Positions 8,322 through 17,221 of a stretch of DNA of 64,000 nucleotides are shown in pieces. Source of the stretch: JBAZAX01 sp964568625 (GTDB taxonomy: Bacteria; Babelota; Babeliae; Babelales; RVW-14); the NCBI GenBank assembly GCA_964568625.1, contig CAZMQG010000003.1, positions 54,345-118,344 of the forward strand. Reading direction: 5' to 3'. Numbering within the stretch: position 1 is the stretch's first letter; every line of letters starts with the position of its first letter. The position numbers and the translations under genes were made by a program. Under the pieces are notes generated by a model that worked only from the letters and a program-made list of their open reading frames with translations, ran no database searches and was not told the DNA's origin.

Positions 8322-10172
8322 TTAAGCATCTTTATTTGTTAATAACACAATCCAATACTGCCCTTTTTTAAATAAATTAGAGCCCTGCACTTCATCAATT
8401 TTCTGTCTTGGTGTAATGAAGTGCAAACTAGCGCACTCATTTAAATAATCAGTAAAATCATTTGTTTTTTTGAAATCCCATCCCAAATCTAAAAGTTTTT
8501 GCTCAATCAAATCTGCTGTAATTAATTGTGTTGTAAGATCGAATTTTGCAGCCAGCAGATTTAAAAACAATCCATATATTTGTTCCGGTTTATTTTTATT
8601 AACCAAAAGTTCAAACTCTTTTTGAAATTTTGAAAGTGCTGCTTTCTTAGAAAACAACTTAAAAGCTTTATTATCACGACAGACAGCAAGAACCCTTCTA
8701 TATGGACTCAAAATAATAATCCCTGGAAATAGAAGCAAAATAAAATATATCCAAAATGGAATTTGCATATTATTTGGATCACTTGACTTGAAGTCTTCTT
8801 CAATAAAACCTATGTCTTTAGATATCGGAGATTTTTTCTCCTGATGCTGTTGATCTAACTGTTGGGCTTCTTGCTGATATGATGGGAATATTGGTTGCTG
8901 AACAGTCTCACCTGCAGGCTGTTTTATTGACAACACAATCTCTTCTGTTTTTAATGTTTTATAAGATTTAGAATTCGTATCAAAATATGTAAAACTTTGT
9001 GACGGAATTTTTACATCACCCGCAGATGAAACCTGAATAACATATTCAAATCTCTTTTTGCCACCGAATGCGCCCAAAGACTCGTCTGCCGTAAAATCGT
9101 TTTTGGACTCATAATTTTTTATAAAATCAGGCATCACAAGCTTTGGTGTTGATATTTGATCAAAATTTCCGGATCCACAAACTTCCAAGGTCAGCTTAAT
9201 AGCCTCGTTAACCAAAGCCGACTGTTTATCAACAGAGATCGTAAACGTCTTAAACATACCAATTCCATCAACACTTCCATCTGTATTAGGCAATGACTTG
9301 ATATCTAACTTAAGGCTATTACTCTGGGACTGCTTTTGTTGAAGTTGCATTTGACCAAAAAGACCGCTTAAAAAATCATCCCCAAATATTCCATTTTGGT
9401 TCCGTTTAGTTTTAATCTTAACTTGATAAACTGCTGTTGCAGGATTTATTACCTTATTTCCTGGCTGCAGTGAAACTAAAGCAAATTTTTGCTCCACAAT
9501 CTCAATAGGTTTATTATTTCTAAGTTCTTGGTGATTTTGTTGCTGTCCGAAAGGCTTGAAGGAAAATCCAGGGAAATTCATTTTATCTTTAAGCCTAATA
9601 CCGTAAATTTGGTCATAAATCATTATTTTTAAAGTTACAATAAACATTTCCCCTTGGAAATAAGTCTTTTTATCAGATAAAAGTTCACAAATAACTTCTT
9701 GATCTTCTTGTTGTTTTTTCAAATTTTTACCTGATGCCGTTTTTATTTTCGATGAATCTTGAGGCTGGTTTATTACTCGAAACTGAACGGTGTTTGATTT
9801 AATGGTCGTTCCATTGTTTTCCGACTGTACCGGTCCTATTGTTAAAGCACCTTCTTGACCAGCAACAACATCCAGGATGATGGTTTGTTCGGATGAAACA
9901 GCCCCATTAAAATCGCTTTGGCTATTCATCTGTGATTCACCAAGCACTTTTAATTTATCCAGTCCAGAAATCTGCAAAGATCCTCCCTCTCCATTTTTTA
10001 CAATCACTTTTAATTGAAATGGAGTTCCTACAAAAACTGTAGGCTGTGCTGTTTTTTCATTCTCCAGCATCAAATTTTGAACATCGCTCAACTCCAAGAC
10101 TAAATCAGTAGCAATTAATCCTGAAGTTACCGCAAAAATAAGCACAACTATTTGAATTAATTTTATTTTCAT
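8322..10172 (-). CDS. batD: BatD-like exported membrane protein
   Basis: A 616-aa protein with a signal peptide (MKIKLIQIVVLIFAV), a long extracytoplasmic region of beta-rich repeats typical of the oxygen-tolerance BatD family, and one transmembrane helix near the C-terminus (IPFWIYFILLLFPGIIIL) leading to a cytoplasmic tail. A Q-rich stretch lies just before that helix. The frame extends upstream to 10214, overlapping batC, but the ATG at 10172 has GAGGA upstream and starts the signal peptide directly, so I prefer it. It lies between batC and batE as in canonical bat operons. Confidence 0.85.
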   Translation of the reverse strand: MKIKLIQIVVLIFAVTSGLIATDLVLELSDVQNLMLENEKTAQPTVFVGTPFQLKVIVKNGEGGSLQISGLDKLKVLGESQMNSQSDFNGAVSSEQTIILDVVAGQEGALTIGPVQSENNGTTIKSNTVQFRVINQPQDSSKIKTASGKNLKKQQEDQEVICELLSDKKTYFQGEMFIVTLKIMIYDQIYGIRLKDKMNFPGFSFKPFGQQQNHQELRNNKPIEIVEQKFALVSLQPGNKVINPATAVYQVKIKTKRNQNGIFGDDFLSGLFGQMQLQQKQSQSNSLKLDIKSLPNTDGSVDGIGMFKTFTISVDKQSALVNEAIKLTLEVCGSGNFDQISTPKLVMPDFIKNYESKNDFTADESLGAFGGKKRFEYVIQVSSAGDVKIPSQSFTYFDTNSKSYKTLKTEEIVLSIKQPAGETVQQPIFPSYQQEAQQLDQQHQEKKSPISKDIGFIEEDFKSSDPNNMQIPFWIYFILLLFPGIIILSPYRRVLAVCRDNKAFKLFSKKAALSKFQKEFELLVNKNKPEQIYGLFLNLLAAKFDLTTQLITADLIEQKLLDLGWDFKKTNDFTDYLNECASLHFITPRQKIDEVQGSNLFKKGQYWIVLLTNKDA

Positions 10173-10207
10173 AATTAGATCCTCATATTTCCCCAAACCC
10201 TTATTTA

Positions 10208-11182
10208 TTACCAAGGCTTTTGCCCGGATTGCAATGGCTTTTGGTCTTTGGTCTGTCTTTGAATAATTAATTTTTGTAAACCATCTTCATCACTTTGTAA
10301 ATTTTCAAGCATTAATCGCATTGATTTCTCTTCAGCGGATTCTTTCTGTGTCTCTTGCCCTGCAGCCTCTTGCGTTTGTATTTGTTGAGCTTGAGCCTTT
10401 TGATCAGAAGATTCTTTTGATTGTTGTAACTCTTTTTGCTCAGCAGACTTAGCCTGATCTTGTTCTTTTTCTTGCCCGGACGATTCTTTTTGAGATTTGT
10501 CGTGCTGATTATCTTGTTTATTTTCCCCTGACTGATTCTGTTTTCTTTCATCTTCAGATGATTTATCTTGAGATTTATCTTGCTGACCATCCTGTTTTTG
10601 CTGCTGATCTTGTTGATCTTGTTTAGATTTTTCACCTTCTTGCTGATCTTTTTGGTTCTGATTCTGCTTTTGCTGAGGCTGTTTTTTCATTAATTTTTCT
10701 ACTAAATCTTTTGCTTTTTTTAAATTTGTTTTTGCATGCTCATGTTGCTTATTTGACTCCAAAAGACTTTCATAATTTTTCACTGCAGATTTTGCGTTAT
10801 CAATTGCAACAACAAGTTTATCATGCTCTATTTTTGTGCTTTCACTTTCCCAGTTTGCAGGCAAACAAGACAACGCATTTTTATAACAGCTGTTGGCAAG
10901 ATTAAAATACGAAAACTCTTTTAATTTCTTATTTTGTGCATTATTGACAGCTCTTTCAAAGTTATTTTTAGCGGCTTCGTATTTACGAGTTTGATATAGA
11001 GCAACCCCAAGGTTATAGTTGATATATGGATCATTTGGACTATTTATCTGTTCAATTGCCAAATCATTAACATTTTCTTCAGGTGTTTTTTTATCATATC
11101 CACTAAATAATCCAGGATAAATTTTAGAAAATGTTAACAAAAATAAAATCAGTAATTTATTGCAACACAAAACTTTTTTCAT
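10208..11182 (-). CDS. batC: BatC-like TPR protein with Q/K/S-rich linker
   Basis: A 324-aa protein. A short hydrophobic signal sequence is followed by TPR units (YINYNLGVALYQTRKYEAA, then FSYFNLANSCYKNAL) and by about 115 residues of low-complexity sequence made of Gln, Lys, Asp, Ser and Glu (about 170-290). A short conserved tail (MRLMLENLQSDEDGLQKLI) closes the protein and matches the C-terminal pattern of BatC. Bat operons place BatC between BatB and BatD, as here. The low-complexity linker is the odd part: it should be disordered and may vary in length between strains. Confidence 0.82.
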   Translation of the reverse strand: MKKVLCCNKLLILFLLTFSKIYPGLFSGYDKKTPEENVNDLAIEQINSPNDPYINYNLGVALYQTRKYEAAKNNFERAVNNAQNKKLKEFSYFNLANSCYKNALSCLPANWESESTKIEHDKLVVAIDNAKSAVKNYESLLESNKQHEHAKTNLKKAKDLVEKLMKKQPQQKQNQNQKDQQEGEKSKQDQQDQQQKQDGQQDKSQDKSSEDERKQNQSGENKQDNQHDKSQKESSGQEKEQDQAKSAEQKELQQSKESSDQKAQAQQIQTQEAAGQETQKESAEEKSMRLMLENLQSDEDGLQKLIIQRQTKDQKPLQSGQKPW

Positions 11183-11214
11183 AATGCTTCCAGTTTATTT
11201 TTTAACGTTAATTT

Positions 11215-12219
11215 TTAAAGTATAAAATCAATCAAAAGCAATAGCCAGGCAAAACCCAAAAACCATGGGTATTGATCGTGAAACAATGAGAGCTGTTTGT
11301 CTGCAAACTTTTCTTTCTCAAAACCTTTTACTATTGTTACAAGTTGGTCGACATCAGCATCTTGATATGTAGCTCTAATATATACACCATTTAAGGCTTG
11401 CGTAACTTCTCTTAATTTTTCTTCGTTAAGTTTTGTCGTAACAATTTGCCCACTTTCATCAGTCTGGTGCCCCACCTGCTTTCCAAAATTATCTAATACA
11501 GGAATTGGTGCTCCTTCCGGAGTTCCAACACCTAAGGCAAACAACCGTATATTATTGCTTGCAGCCAAAGACTTGATATTACTCAAATTCGTAGAAAAAT
11601 CTTCTCCGTCAGTTATGATTGCAACAAGTTTATTCTTGCGATCCGGAATCTGCGAATAAACATTCAATGCTTTTTGTAAAGCAGATTCAATAGAAGTAGT
11701 CCCGGAAGCAATTGATTCAACATCAATATTCTTGAGATACATCAAAAATGCCGCATGATCTATCGTTAAAGGACACTGTAAAAAAGCAGTACCAGAAAAA
11801 ATAATTAAACCAACTCGGTCGGCACCTAATTTTGAAACCAAATCTCTGATTTTCAATTTCGCAAATTCTAATCTATTCGGCTTTAAATCTTTAGCTAACA
11901 TACTGCGAGACACATCTAGCAATATTAATAAATCACGCCCCTCTTGTACTAAATTCTGCTCTTTTTTTCCCCATTGCGGCTGAAGTATCGCCAAAAATAT
12001 TGCTAAAATCGCCGTACATAAAAAGAACGTTTTCAGTTTTAATTTAATTTGTGAAAATCCTGGGAAAACCGTATTTTTTTGTGACTTATGATAAAGCTGC
12101 AAGCTTTTATTTTTTACTTTGAAATAATTTCTAATTATTAGAACACAAAAAAACAAAAATATCGGGAAATAAACAATTTTATCGATTCCTGCCCAGTGTA
12201 TTCCAAAAGTGTTTATCAT
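11215..12219 (-). CDS. batB: BatB-like von Willebrand A membrane protein
   Basis: A 334-aa protein with a helix near residues 17-30, a second at 64-80, a vWA domain with an intact MIDAS start DVSRS (D102, S104, S106), TDGED further on, and a final C-terminal helix. The vWA domain should bind a divalent metal and a protein partner at the membrane. GAGGG lies 7 nt before the ATG. The start is 1 nt after the batA stop, which suggests translational coupling. Confidence 0.88.
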   Translation of the reverse strand: MINTFGIHWAGIDKIVYFPIFLFFCVLIIRNYFKVKNKSLQLYHKSQKNTVFPGFSQIKLKLKTFFLCTAILAIFLAILQPQWGKKEQNLVQEGRDLLILLDVSRSMLAKDLKPNRLEFAKLKIRDLVSKLGADRVGLIIFSGTAFLQCPLTIDHAAFLMYLKNIDVESIASGTTSIESALQKALNVYSQIPDRKNKLVAIITDGEDFSTNLSNIKSLAASNNIRLFALGVGTPEGAPIPVLDNFGKQVGHQTDESGQIVTTKLNEEKLREVTQALNGVYIRATYQDADVDQLVTIVKGFEKEKFADKQLSLFHDQYPWFLGFAWLLLLIDFIL

Positions 12220-12220
12220 A

Positions 12221-13213
12221 TTATAGCCCTCGCCAAATCAAGAATCTTAATAAAAATTCTATCCCTAATAATGCCAAAATTATCCAAATAAAAGTTAAAA
12301 AGGCCTCATAGAAATTATGAAATAACTCACTTTCAATTTTTGTTTTCTCAAGTTTATCAATAGTATCATATGCCAGTCGCATCTCTTTTGAATTTCCGGC
12401 CCTAAAGAATTGCCCCCCTGTTTTTTGCGCAATATCTTTCAACAATTGAACATTTAAACTGTATTCAGGAACCTGCTGCCAACCAAAAATCGGATGATTG
12501 ACAAAACAACCCTTCTCATTTCCAATTCCAATAGTATAAATTTTTATATTAAACTGTTTTGCCATTTCAATTGCAACATCGGGCTCAATTTTTTCCTGCG
12601 GAGATGGAGCTCCATCTGTTAGTATGATAACAATTTTGCTTTTGGCTTGTGAATTACGCAAACGATTTATTGCAGTAGCAAGTCCAGTGCCAAGCCAAGT
12701 ACCGTCATAATCAATTTCACCAAGCTGTATATTCCCAATAATTTCTTTTAAAACCGTTTTATCAAGAGTCAAAGGACAGCGTGATATGACCTCCGCCGCA
12801 AACATTACAACACCGACAGGATCATTTGGTCGTTTTTCAACAAATCTAATGGCCTCGGTCTTGGCGACTTCAATTCGCGGTTTACGCTCTGATATATCAT
12901 CAATACATTCCATGCTACCTGAAACATCTATTGCCAAAACAATATCAACTCCCTCAACATTAACTTTGGATCTTTCATCAACCCATTGGGGTCGCATTAT
13001 CAAAAATAATAACCCAGCCAAAGTGGTTATGCGAAGGATCATTAGTATTTTTTTAAAAAAATTTGATCTTATAAAATTTGAACCTAAAAATATTCTTATT
13101 GCAGGATACTTGTAAACAGGTGATTTATAAAATTTAAATCGATATAAAATTGCTAAAATAAAGATTGGAATAAGTACATAAATCAGTTGAAAATAAGCCA
13201 ACCTTAAAAACAT
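12221..13213 (-). CDS. batA: BatA-like von Willebrand A membrane protein
   Basis: A 330-aa paralogue of BatB. It has N-terminal helices (about 8-24 and 56-73), a vWA domain with MIDAS motif DVSGS (D96, S98, S100) and TDGAPSP, and a C-terminal helix. It heads the bat genes and starts 3 bp after plsC. In many bacteria a MoxR ATPase and a DUF58 protein precede batA. Here the only MoxR gene is 22 kb away and no DUF58 gene is visible. Confidence 0.88.
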   Translation of the reverse strand: MFLRLAYFQLIYVLIPIFILAILYRFKFYKSPVYKYPAIRIFLGSNFIRSNFFKKILMILRITTLAGLLFLIMRPQWVDERSKVNVEGVDIVLAIDVSGSMECIDDISERKPRIEVAKTEAIRFVEKRPNDPVGVVMFAAEVISRCPLTLDKTVLKEIIGNIQLGEIDYDGTWLGTGLATAINRLRNSQAKSKIVIILTDGAPSPQEKIEPDVAIEMAKQFNIKIYTIGIGNEKGCFVNHPIFGWQQVPEYSLNVQLLKDIAQKTGGQFFRAGNSKEMRLAYDTIDKLEKTKIESELFHNFYEAFLTFIWIILALLGIEFLLRFLIWRGL

Positions 13214-13216
13214 GAT

Positions 13217-13957
13217 CTACTCTTTCTGTAATTTTTCCAGTTCCACTCTGAACCAACCCTGAACATGCTTGATAAATTCATCACGTGTTGCAAACGATGA
13301 ACGCATGATTGGTTTGCCTATACTAATTTTAGCGACTCCAAAATCATAATCAAGGCAGATACTATTTTTAGGAAAAATTTTATGGAATCCATAAATTGCA
13401 ATTGGTACAACGGGACGATTTAATTTTTCTGCAAAAATCGTAAAACCAGGGAAAAAATCGTGAATTTGTCCATCATCATAACGCCTCCCTTCAGGGAAAA
13501 GTACCAAGTGCCTTTTTTTATCCTGAGTCAATGCAACCGCATCAGAGATAACCCTTTTTAGCATTATTGAGCTTTCTCGATTAGCAATTACATGCATCCT
13601 TCTTAATATAAATCCAAAAAATGGAATTTTTGTATAAGAAATCTTGCTAATCCAAATTTTAGGTTGATCTTTTAAAATCACTTCAACAATTGGAATATCC
13701 AAACTTGATGTATGATTCATAACATAAATTGCCGGGTCATGTGAAAAATAAAGTAAGTTTTCTTTGCCTCGTATCTCGTATTTTACCGAGCCGAAAAAGA
13801 AAAGTAATCTGGAACACGTACTTATTAACTTATGGAAAAGTCTACTATCATAACGATATGACTTTGGTAACATCGCAATGGGAAAACAAAATATAGTTGT
13901 TACGGTAATAGTTATTGTGCCAAAAACATAAGCAATAACCGATCTAATCAATTTCAT
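13217..13957 (-). CDS. plsC: 1-acyl-glycerol-3-phosphate acyltransferase
   Basis: Transfers a second acyl chain to lysophosphatidic acid to make phosphatidic acid at the inner membrane. The acyltransferase motif I NHTSSLD (H82, D87) and motif III FPEGRR (E156, G157) are both intact. One N-terminal membrane helix lies at about residues 7-30. The frame is open to 14047, but I use the ATG at 13957: the resulting 246 aa is typical for the family and overlaps the stop of the gene before by 14 nt, as in coupled translation. It lies directly before batA. Confidence 0.9.
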   Translation of the reverse strand: MKLIRSVIAYVFGTITITVTTIFCFPIAMLPKSYRYDSRLFHKLISTCSRLLFFFGSVKYEIRGKENLLYFSHDPAIYVMNHTSSLDIPIVEVILKDQPKIWISKISYTKIPFFGFILRRMHVIANRESSIMLKRVISDAVALTQDKKRHLVLFPEGRRYDDGQIHDFFPGFTIFAEKLNRPVVPIAIYGFHKIFPKNSICLDYDFGVAKISIGKPIMRSSFATRDEFIKHVQGWFRVELEKLQKE

Positions 13958-14783
13958 TTTCTTCGTGCTCAAAAATACTCTTGCTATAAAATATGTTTCT
14001 ATTTTTATCATAAAACAAAAATAAAATGCATAACCAGAAAATTTCACCTAGCGTTTTTACATATTTTACAAAAATTAGTCGAAACTCCGGAAATCGTGAA
14101 TTGATTGGCTGGAATAACTGAGATGAATCGCTATCTAAAAGTAAAAAGTCATAAATTCCATATCCCGAAAATTTCATTAAATAGCCAAGACCAACTAACA
14201 ATCCAAAAAATATTAAAAATACAGGCATATTGTAAAAAATAAGATTTGCAACTTTTTCGATACAAGCAATAAAATCTGTAAATTTGCCGGGTGAATCAAA
14301 CCAATAAAAAATCATAAGCATTTCAAATATTTGGAATATGATTTTAAAAACCCAGTGCACTGTCGGGAATTGAGTTATGCCCAAAATTATCAACAATGCA
14401 AAAAAGATCAGTTGTAATATCATAAAAATAAATAACCCGTTTATATATTTAAAAAACATGTTTTTTAAATATGTTTTTGCATCCAACTGATCTTCACGGC
14501 TACAAATTAAAATTATGATAGCACTATAAATTATAAACCAATTAAAATTCGTAATTTCAACTAAAAATGTAAGGCCTATCCCTGTGTTTATTTTTTTTGC
14601 CATTGCCTCTGCCAAAATTGCTGTTAAAAACAGATCTGCAACAAAAAACCAACGCATGGCAAAAACTGCGTTTTTTACGACACTTATATAATTTTTTACT
14701 ACATCAATTAATCCAGATTTAATTCTGTTGGGCAAAAAAGTCGCCAAGGATTTTTTCCATGCCTGCAAAACTTGTTGTATCAT
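13944..14783 (-). CDS. Polytopic membrane protein of unknown function
   Basis: A 279-aa protein with about six hydrophobic helices. I recognise no family. Its opening (QAWKKSLATFLPNRIKSG) resembles the opening of the next gene upstream (KYWKESLGIFAWGQFKLI), and both have a similar distribution of helices, so the two look like tandem paralogues. The 3' end overlaps plsC. Placement between a paralogue and the plsC-bat genes suggests a role in envelope or lipid biology, possibly as a subunit of a pair. That is inference from context. Confidence 0.8.
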   Translation of the reverse strand: MIQQVLQAWKKSLATFLPNRIKSGLIDVVKNYISVVKNAVFAMRWFFVADLFLTAILAEAMAKKINTGIGLTFLVEITNFNWFIIYSAIIILICSREDQLDAKTYLKNMFFKYINGLFIFMILQLIFFALLIILGITQFPTVHWVFKIIFQIFEMLMIFYWFDSPGKFTDFIACIEKVANLIFYNMPVFLIFFGLLVGLGYLMKFSGYGIYDFLLLDSDSSQLFQPINSRFPEFRLIFVKYVKTLGEIFWLCILFLFYDKNRNIFYSKSIFEHEENEID

Positions 14784-14786
14784 GAT

Positions 14787-15500
14787 TTATTTTGCTCCAA
14801 ACAGATCTGGATATGCATGCTTAAATCTTAGGTATAATATTGATAAAAATGAAAGCTGCATAAAACGTAAAATTATTAAAATAAAATTTGATGAGCAAGT
14901 TAACACAATTTGCAATGCACTTACATGTCGGACTTCTACAGGCTCAAACAACATTCCGGAGCTGTGAAAAAAAATCACACAAACAATTCCCATTGACACT
15001 AGCCATAAGGTTAAATCTATTATTAATGCCGTTGCTGGAAAATAGAAAAAAAATGAAAATCCATTTTTAATTGAATTTATTAATCCCATAAAATTAATAC
15101 GCGAATCCATATAAAAAAATGTACTGATAATAAGAATTGTCCCGATGATAATAAAATCGTATGGAAGTAAGATTAACAATGCCCACGGAATAGCTCTGAA
15201 ATACTGCCAAAAATAAAACATATCCTTACGCTCTGTTGATGCTCTACTGCAAAGTATGTAAGCAAAAAATACAACGCAGTGTGTTAACCGTATACGCAAA
15301 GAGCTGTAGGTATTCATCTGTATATTTGAAATAAAAAGATTTGAAATCTCAACTAAACCTAACCACCAAAAATACTTTAGGAATAACTTCATTGAGCGAA
15401 TAAAATTGTTTAGTGATGCAAGCACTATCAACTTAAACTGCCCCCAGGCAAAAATTCCAAGCGACTCTTTCCAATATTTTAAAAGTTTTTGGGAATCCAT
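14787..15500 (-). CDS. Polytopic membrane protein, paralogue of its neighbour
   Basis: A 237-aa protein with about five to six hydrophobic helices and an amphipathic N-terminus containing WKESLGIF. It is probably a paralogue of the 279-aa protein that follows 3 bp later. No catalytic motif is visible. It is the first gene of the block running through plsC and batA-E, so its promoter should lie in 15501-15691. Confidence 0.8.
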   Translation of the reverse strand: MDSQKLLKYWKESLGIFAWGQFKLIVLASLNNFIRSMKLFLKYFWWLGLVEISNLFISNIQMNTYSSLRIRLTHCVVFFAYILCSRASTERKDMFYFWQYFRAIPWALLILLPYDFIIIGTILIISTFFYMDSRINFMGLINSIKNGFSFFFYFPATALIIDLTLWLVSMGIVCVIFFHSSGMLFEPVEVRHVSALQIVLTCSSNFILIILRFMQLSFLSILYLRFKHAYPDLFGAK

Positions 15501-15642
15501 AGCTCTCCAAGTTTAAAATTATCCAGAATAATCAAATCTGACATACAGAATAGCTTAAAACAAATTGCAGAAATCTCAAACTTTGTTAATAAAAATCATA
15601 GGATTGTGCTATATATCGAATAACTTGCAAATAAAACTTAAG

Positions 15643-15658
15643 GCCGTAAGTTTACGGC
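15643..15658 (-). terminator. Short hairpin, possible terminator of the ATAD3-like operon
   Basis: A GCCGTAA/TTACGGC inverted repeat lies 34 bp after the stop of the AAA gene and is followed on the minus strand by CTTAAGTTTTATTT. The stem is only 5-7 bp, so termination is plausible but weak. Confidence 0.35.
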
Positions 15659-15691
15659 TATTCCACGGCATATTAAAAGCCACGAATTAAT

Positions 15692-17221
15692 TTAATTTTG
15701 CGCCCATGCTGAACATTTATTATGCTGCGCAACACTGTCATCAACTATTTTGATAAAATTATCAGCTTGAGCCACGTTTTTGCCTGAACTTATAGTCGAA
15801 ACCTTAAGCTCTGTAACCATTTTTTCAATATCTCGTCCGGAAAATCCGTCAATTTTTTGAGCTAATTTTTTATTCAACTCTTGGTTGATATCATCAGCCA
15901 AAGACATTGTTTGCTCTTTGGATTTGCCATTTATATTGATTTTAAATGTCCCATTCTTAATATACTTATCAAGATAAAGCTTCAGCATTGCTTCGCGCTG
16001 CTCAAGTCCAGGTAGTGGAATTTCTATTTTTTGATCAACTCGGCTCAAAACGGCAGGATCCAAATCTTCAGGATGGTTTGTAGCCAAGATTAACATATAT
16101 TTTTCAGAGCTTGAATTTGTGCGAGAAAGAAATGCATCCACAAGCGCTATCCTAAATGTATCCAAGCCTTTTCTATTTCTCAAAAACGAATCCGCCTCAT
16201 CAAAAAGAATAATCAAGCCTCGCTTACCATTTTCTGCCCAATCAAAAATCTCGTGCAACTTTTGAATCGCAAGTTGTTCAGAGTACTGCAATAACCCTGC
16301 GCCCTTTATAATTGCATAATTCATACCACTCTTACGTGCAATAATTCGCGCAATCATTGTTTTACCTGTACCGGGCTTTCCATATAAAATCATGTGTCTG
16401 TATGGAATACCCCATTCATGGGTTTTTTGAGTTTCATCAGCCAAACGTGTTATTTTTTGTTTTATATCAGGTGCTAAAATCACATCATCAAGTGTAAATT
16501 TATGTTCAGCAGGAAGTTTGGTTATTCCAAGCTTTAATTTTACCTGTTCATTTAGGCTTTTAATTGAAGTTTCTTGAACTAGAGATGGAATACTTACAAA
16601 TGATTCCAAGTACTTAAAGCCAAACTCAAAGCCATAATAACTTGCAAATACTCCTGCCGAAACGGCGGTTAGCAAAACGCCATAACGAATCATAGCGTCT
16701 TTTTCAAGAGCCAAACGCATACGTTCCAAAGCACCTTCATTTTTAACTGCTTGAGTTGCAACTGCCGTTGCAACCTGTGTTCTTCTGATAGCCTCTTCCT
16801 GTTGCTTGGCCAAAATCATCTGCCATCCACCTTTTAAAGCATCTTGAATATTGTTATTCCAAACTTCACCGGTTTTTTCAGCTTTTTCAATATCAGATTC
16901 AAGCTTTTTCATTCGCGCATCAACATTTTCTACTCGAACTTGAAACTCAAGATCTCCAATTGCGCCCTGCTCTTTTTTCTTTACAAGCATAATCTTTTCT
17001 TGCTCCAAGGCAGTACGTTTACGATCAAAAGCCTCTCGTGTATCACGCGAAATTTCATCAAGAACTTTCGCCGTTTCTACCGCTACTTTTGCAGCATCAT
17101 CAAGTTTTATATTAAAACCACCAATATTAAAGGCTGCTACATCGGACGATTTTACTGCATAAACTTGTGTATTTAATAAAAATATATTTAATAAAAAAGA
17201 AAAGATTATAAACAAAAACAT
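15692..17221 (-). CDS. ATAD3-like membrane-anchored AAA ATPase
   Basis: A 509-aa protein. Residues 1-22 are a signal peptide or anchor; 40-175 are charged and helical (coiled-coil-like); 182-203 form a transmembrane helix; the AAA domain spans about 240-470. Walker A is GKPGTGKT (281-288), Walker B LFDEAD (339-344), sensor 1 N382, a candidate arginine finger R394 and sensor 2 GFSGRD (459-464). From memory, several segments match mitochondrial ATAD3: PSLVQETS after the membrane helix, SGMNYAII after Walker A, IFDWAENGKRGL, DEADSFLR, and SGRDI near the end, in the same order and with the same helical N-terminus. The predicted topology puts the N-terminal helices in the periplasm and the ATPase in the cytoplasm, equivalent to ATAD3. 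It shares a TAATG stop-start overlap with the preceding gene. An FtsH protease is ruled out because no zinc-protease domain is present. Confidence 0.88.
   Translation of the reverse strand: MFLFIIFSFLLNIFLLNTQVYAVKSSDVAAFNIGGFNIKLDDAAKVAVETAKVLDEISRDTREAFDRKRTALEQEKIMLVKKKEQGAIGDLEFQVRVENVDARMKKLESDIEKAEKTGEVWNNNIQDALKGGWQMILAKQQEEAIRRTQVATAVATQAVKNEGALERMRLALEKDAMIRYGVLLTAVSAGVFASYYGFEFGFKYLESFVSIPSLVQETSIKSLNEQVKLKLGITKLPAEHKFTLDDVILAPDIKQKITRLADETQKTHEWGIPYRHMILYGKPGTGKTMIARIIARKSGMNYAIIKGAGLLQYSEQLAIQKLHEIFDWAENGKRGLIILFDEADSFLRNRKGLDTFRIALVDAFLSRTNSSSEKYMLILATNHPEDLDPAVLSRVDQKIEIPLPGLEQREAMLKLYLDKYIKNGTFKININGKSKEQTMSLADDINQELNKKLAQKIDGFSGRDIEKMVTELKVSTISSGKNVAQADNFIKIVDDSVAQHNKCSAWAQN

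Noticed and set aside
10312..10635. 107-codon frame antiparallel in phase to batC
   Set aside because: It is a shadow of the repetitive Q/K-rich batC linker; composition is extreme Lys/Asn and no start signal is present.
15692..17221. FtsH-type protease
   Set aside because: The AAA domain is followed directly by the C-terminus and there is no HExxH zinc-protease domain.
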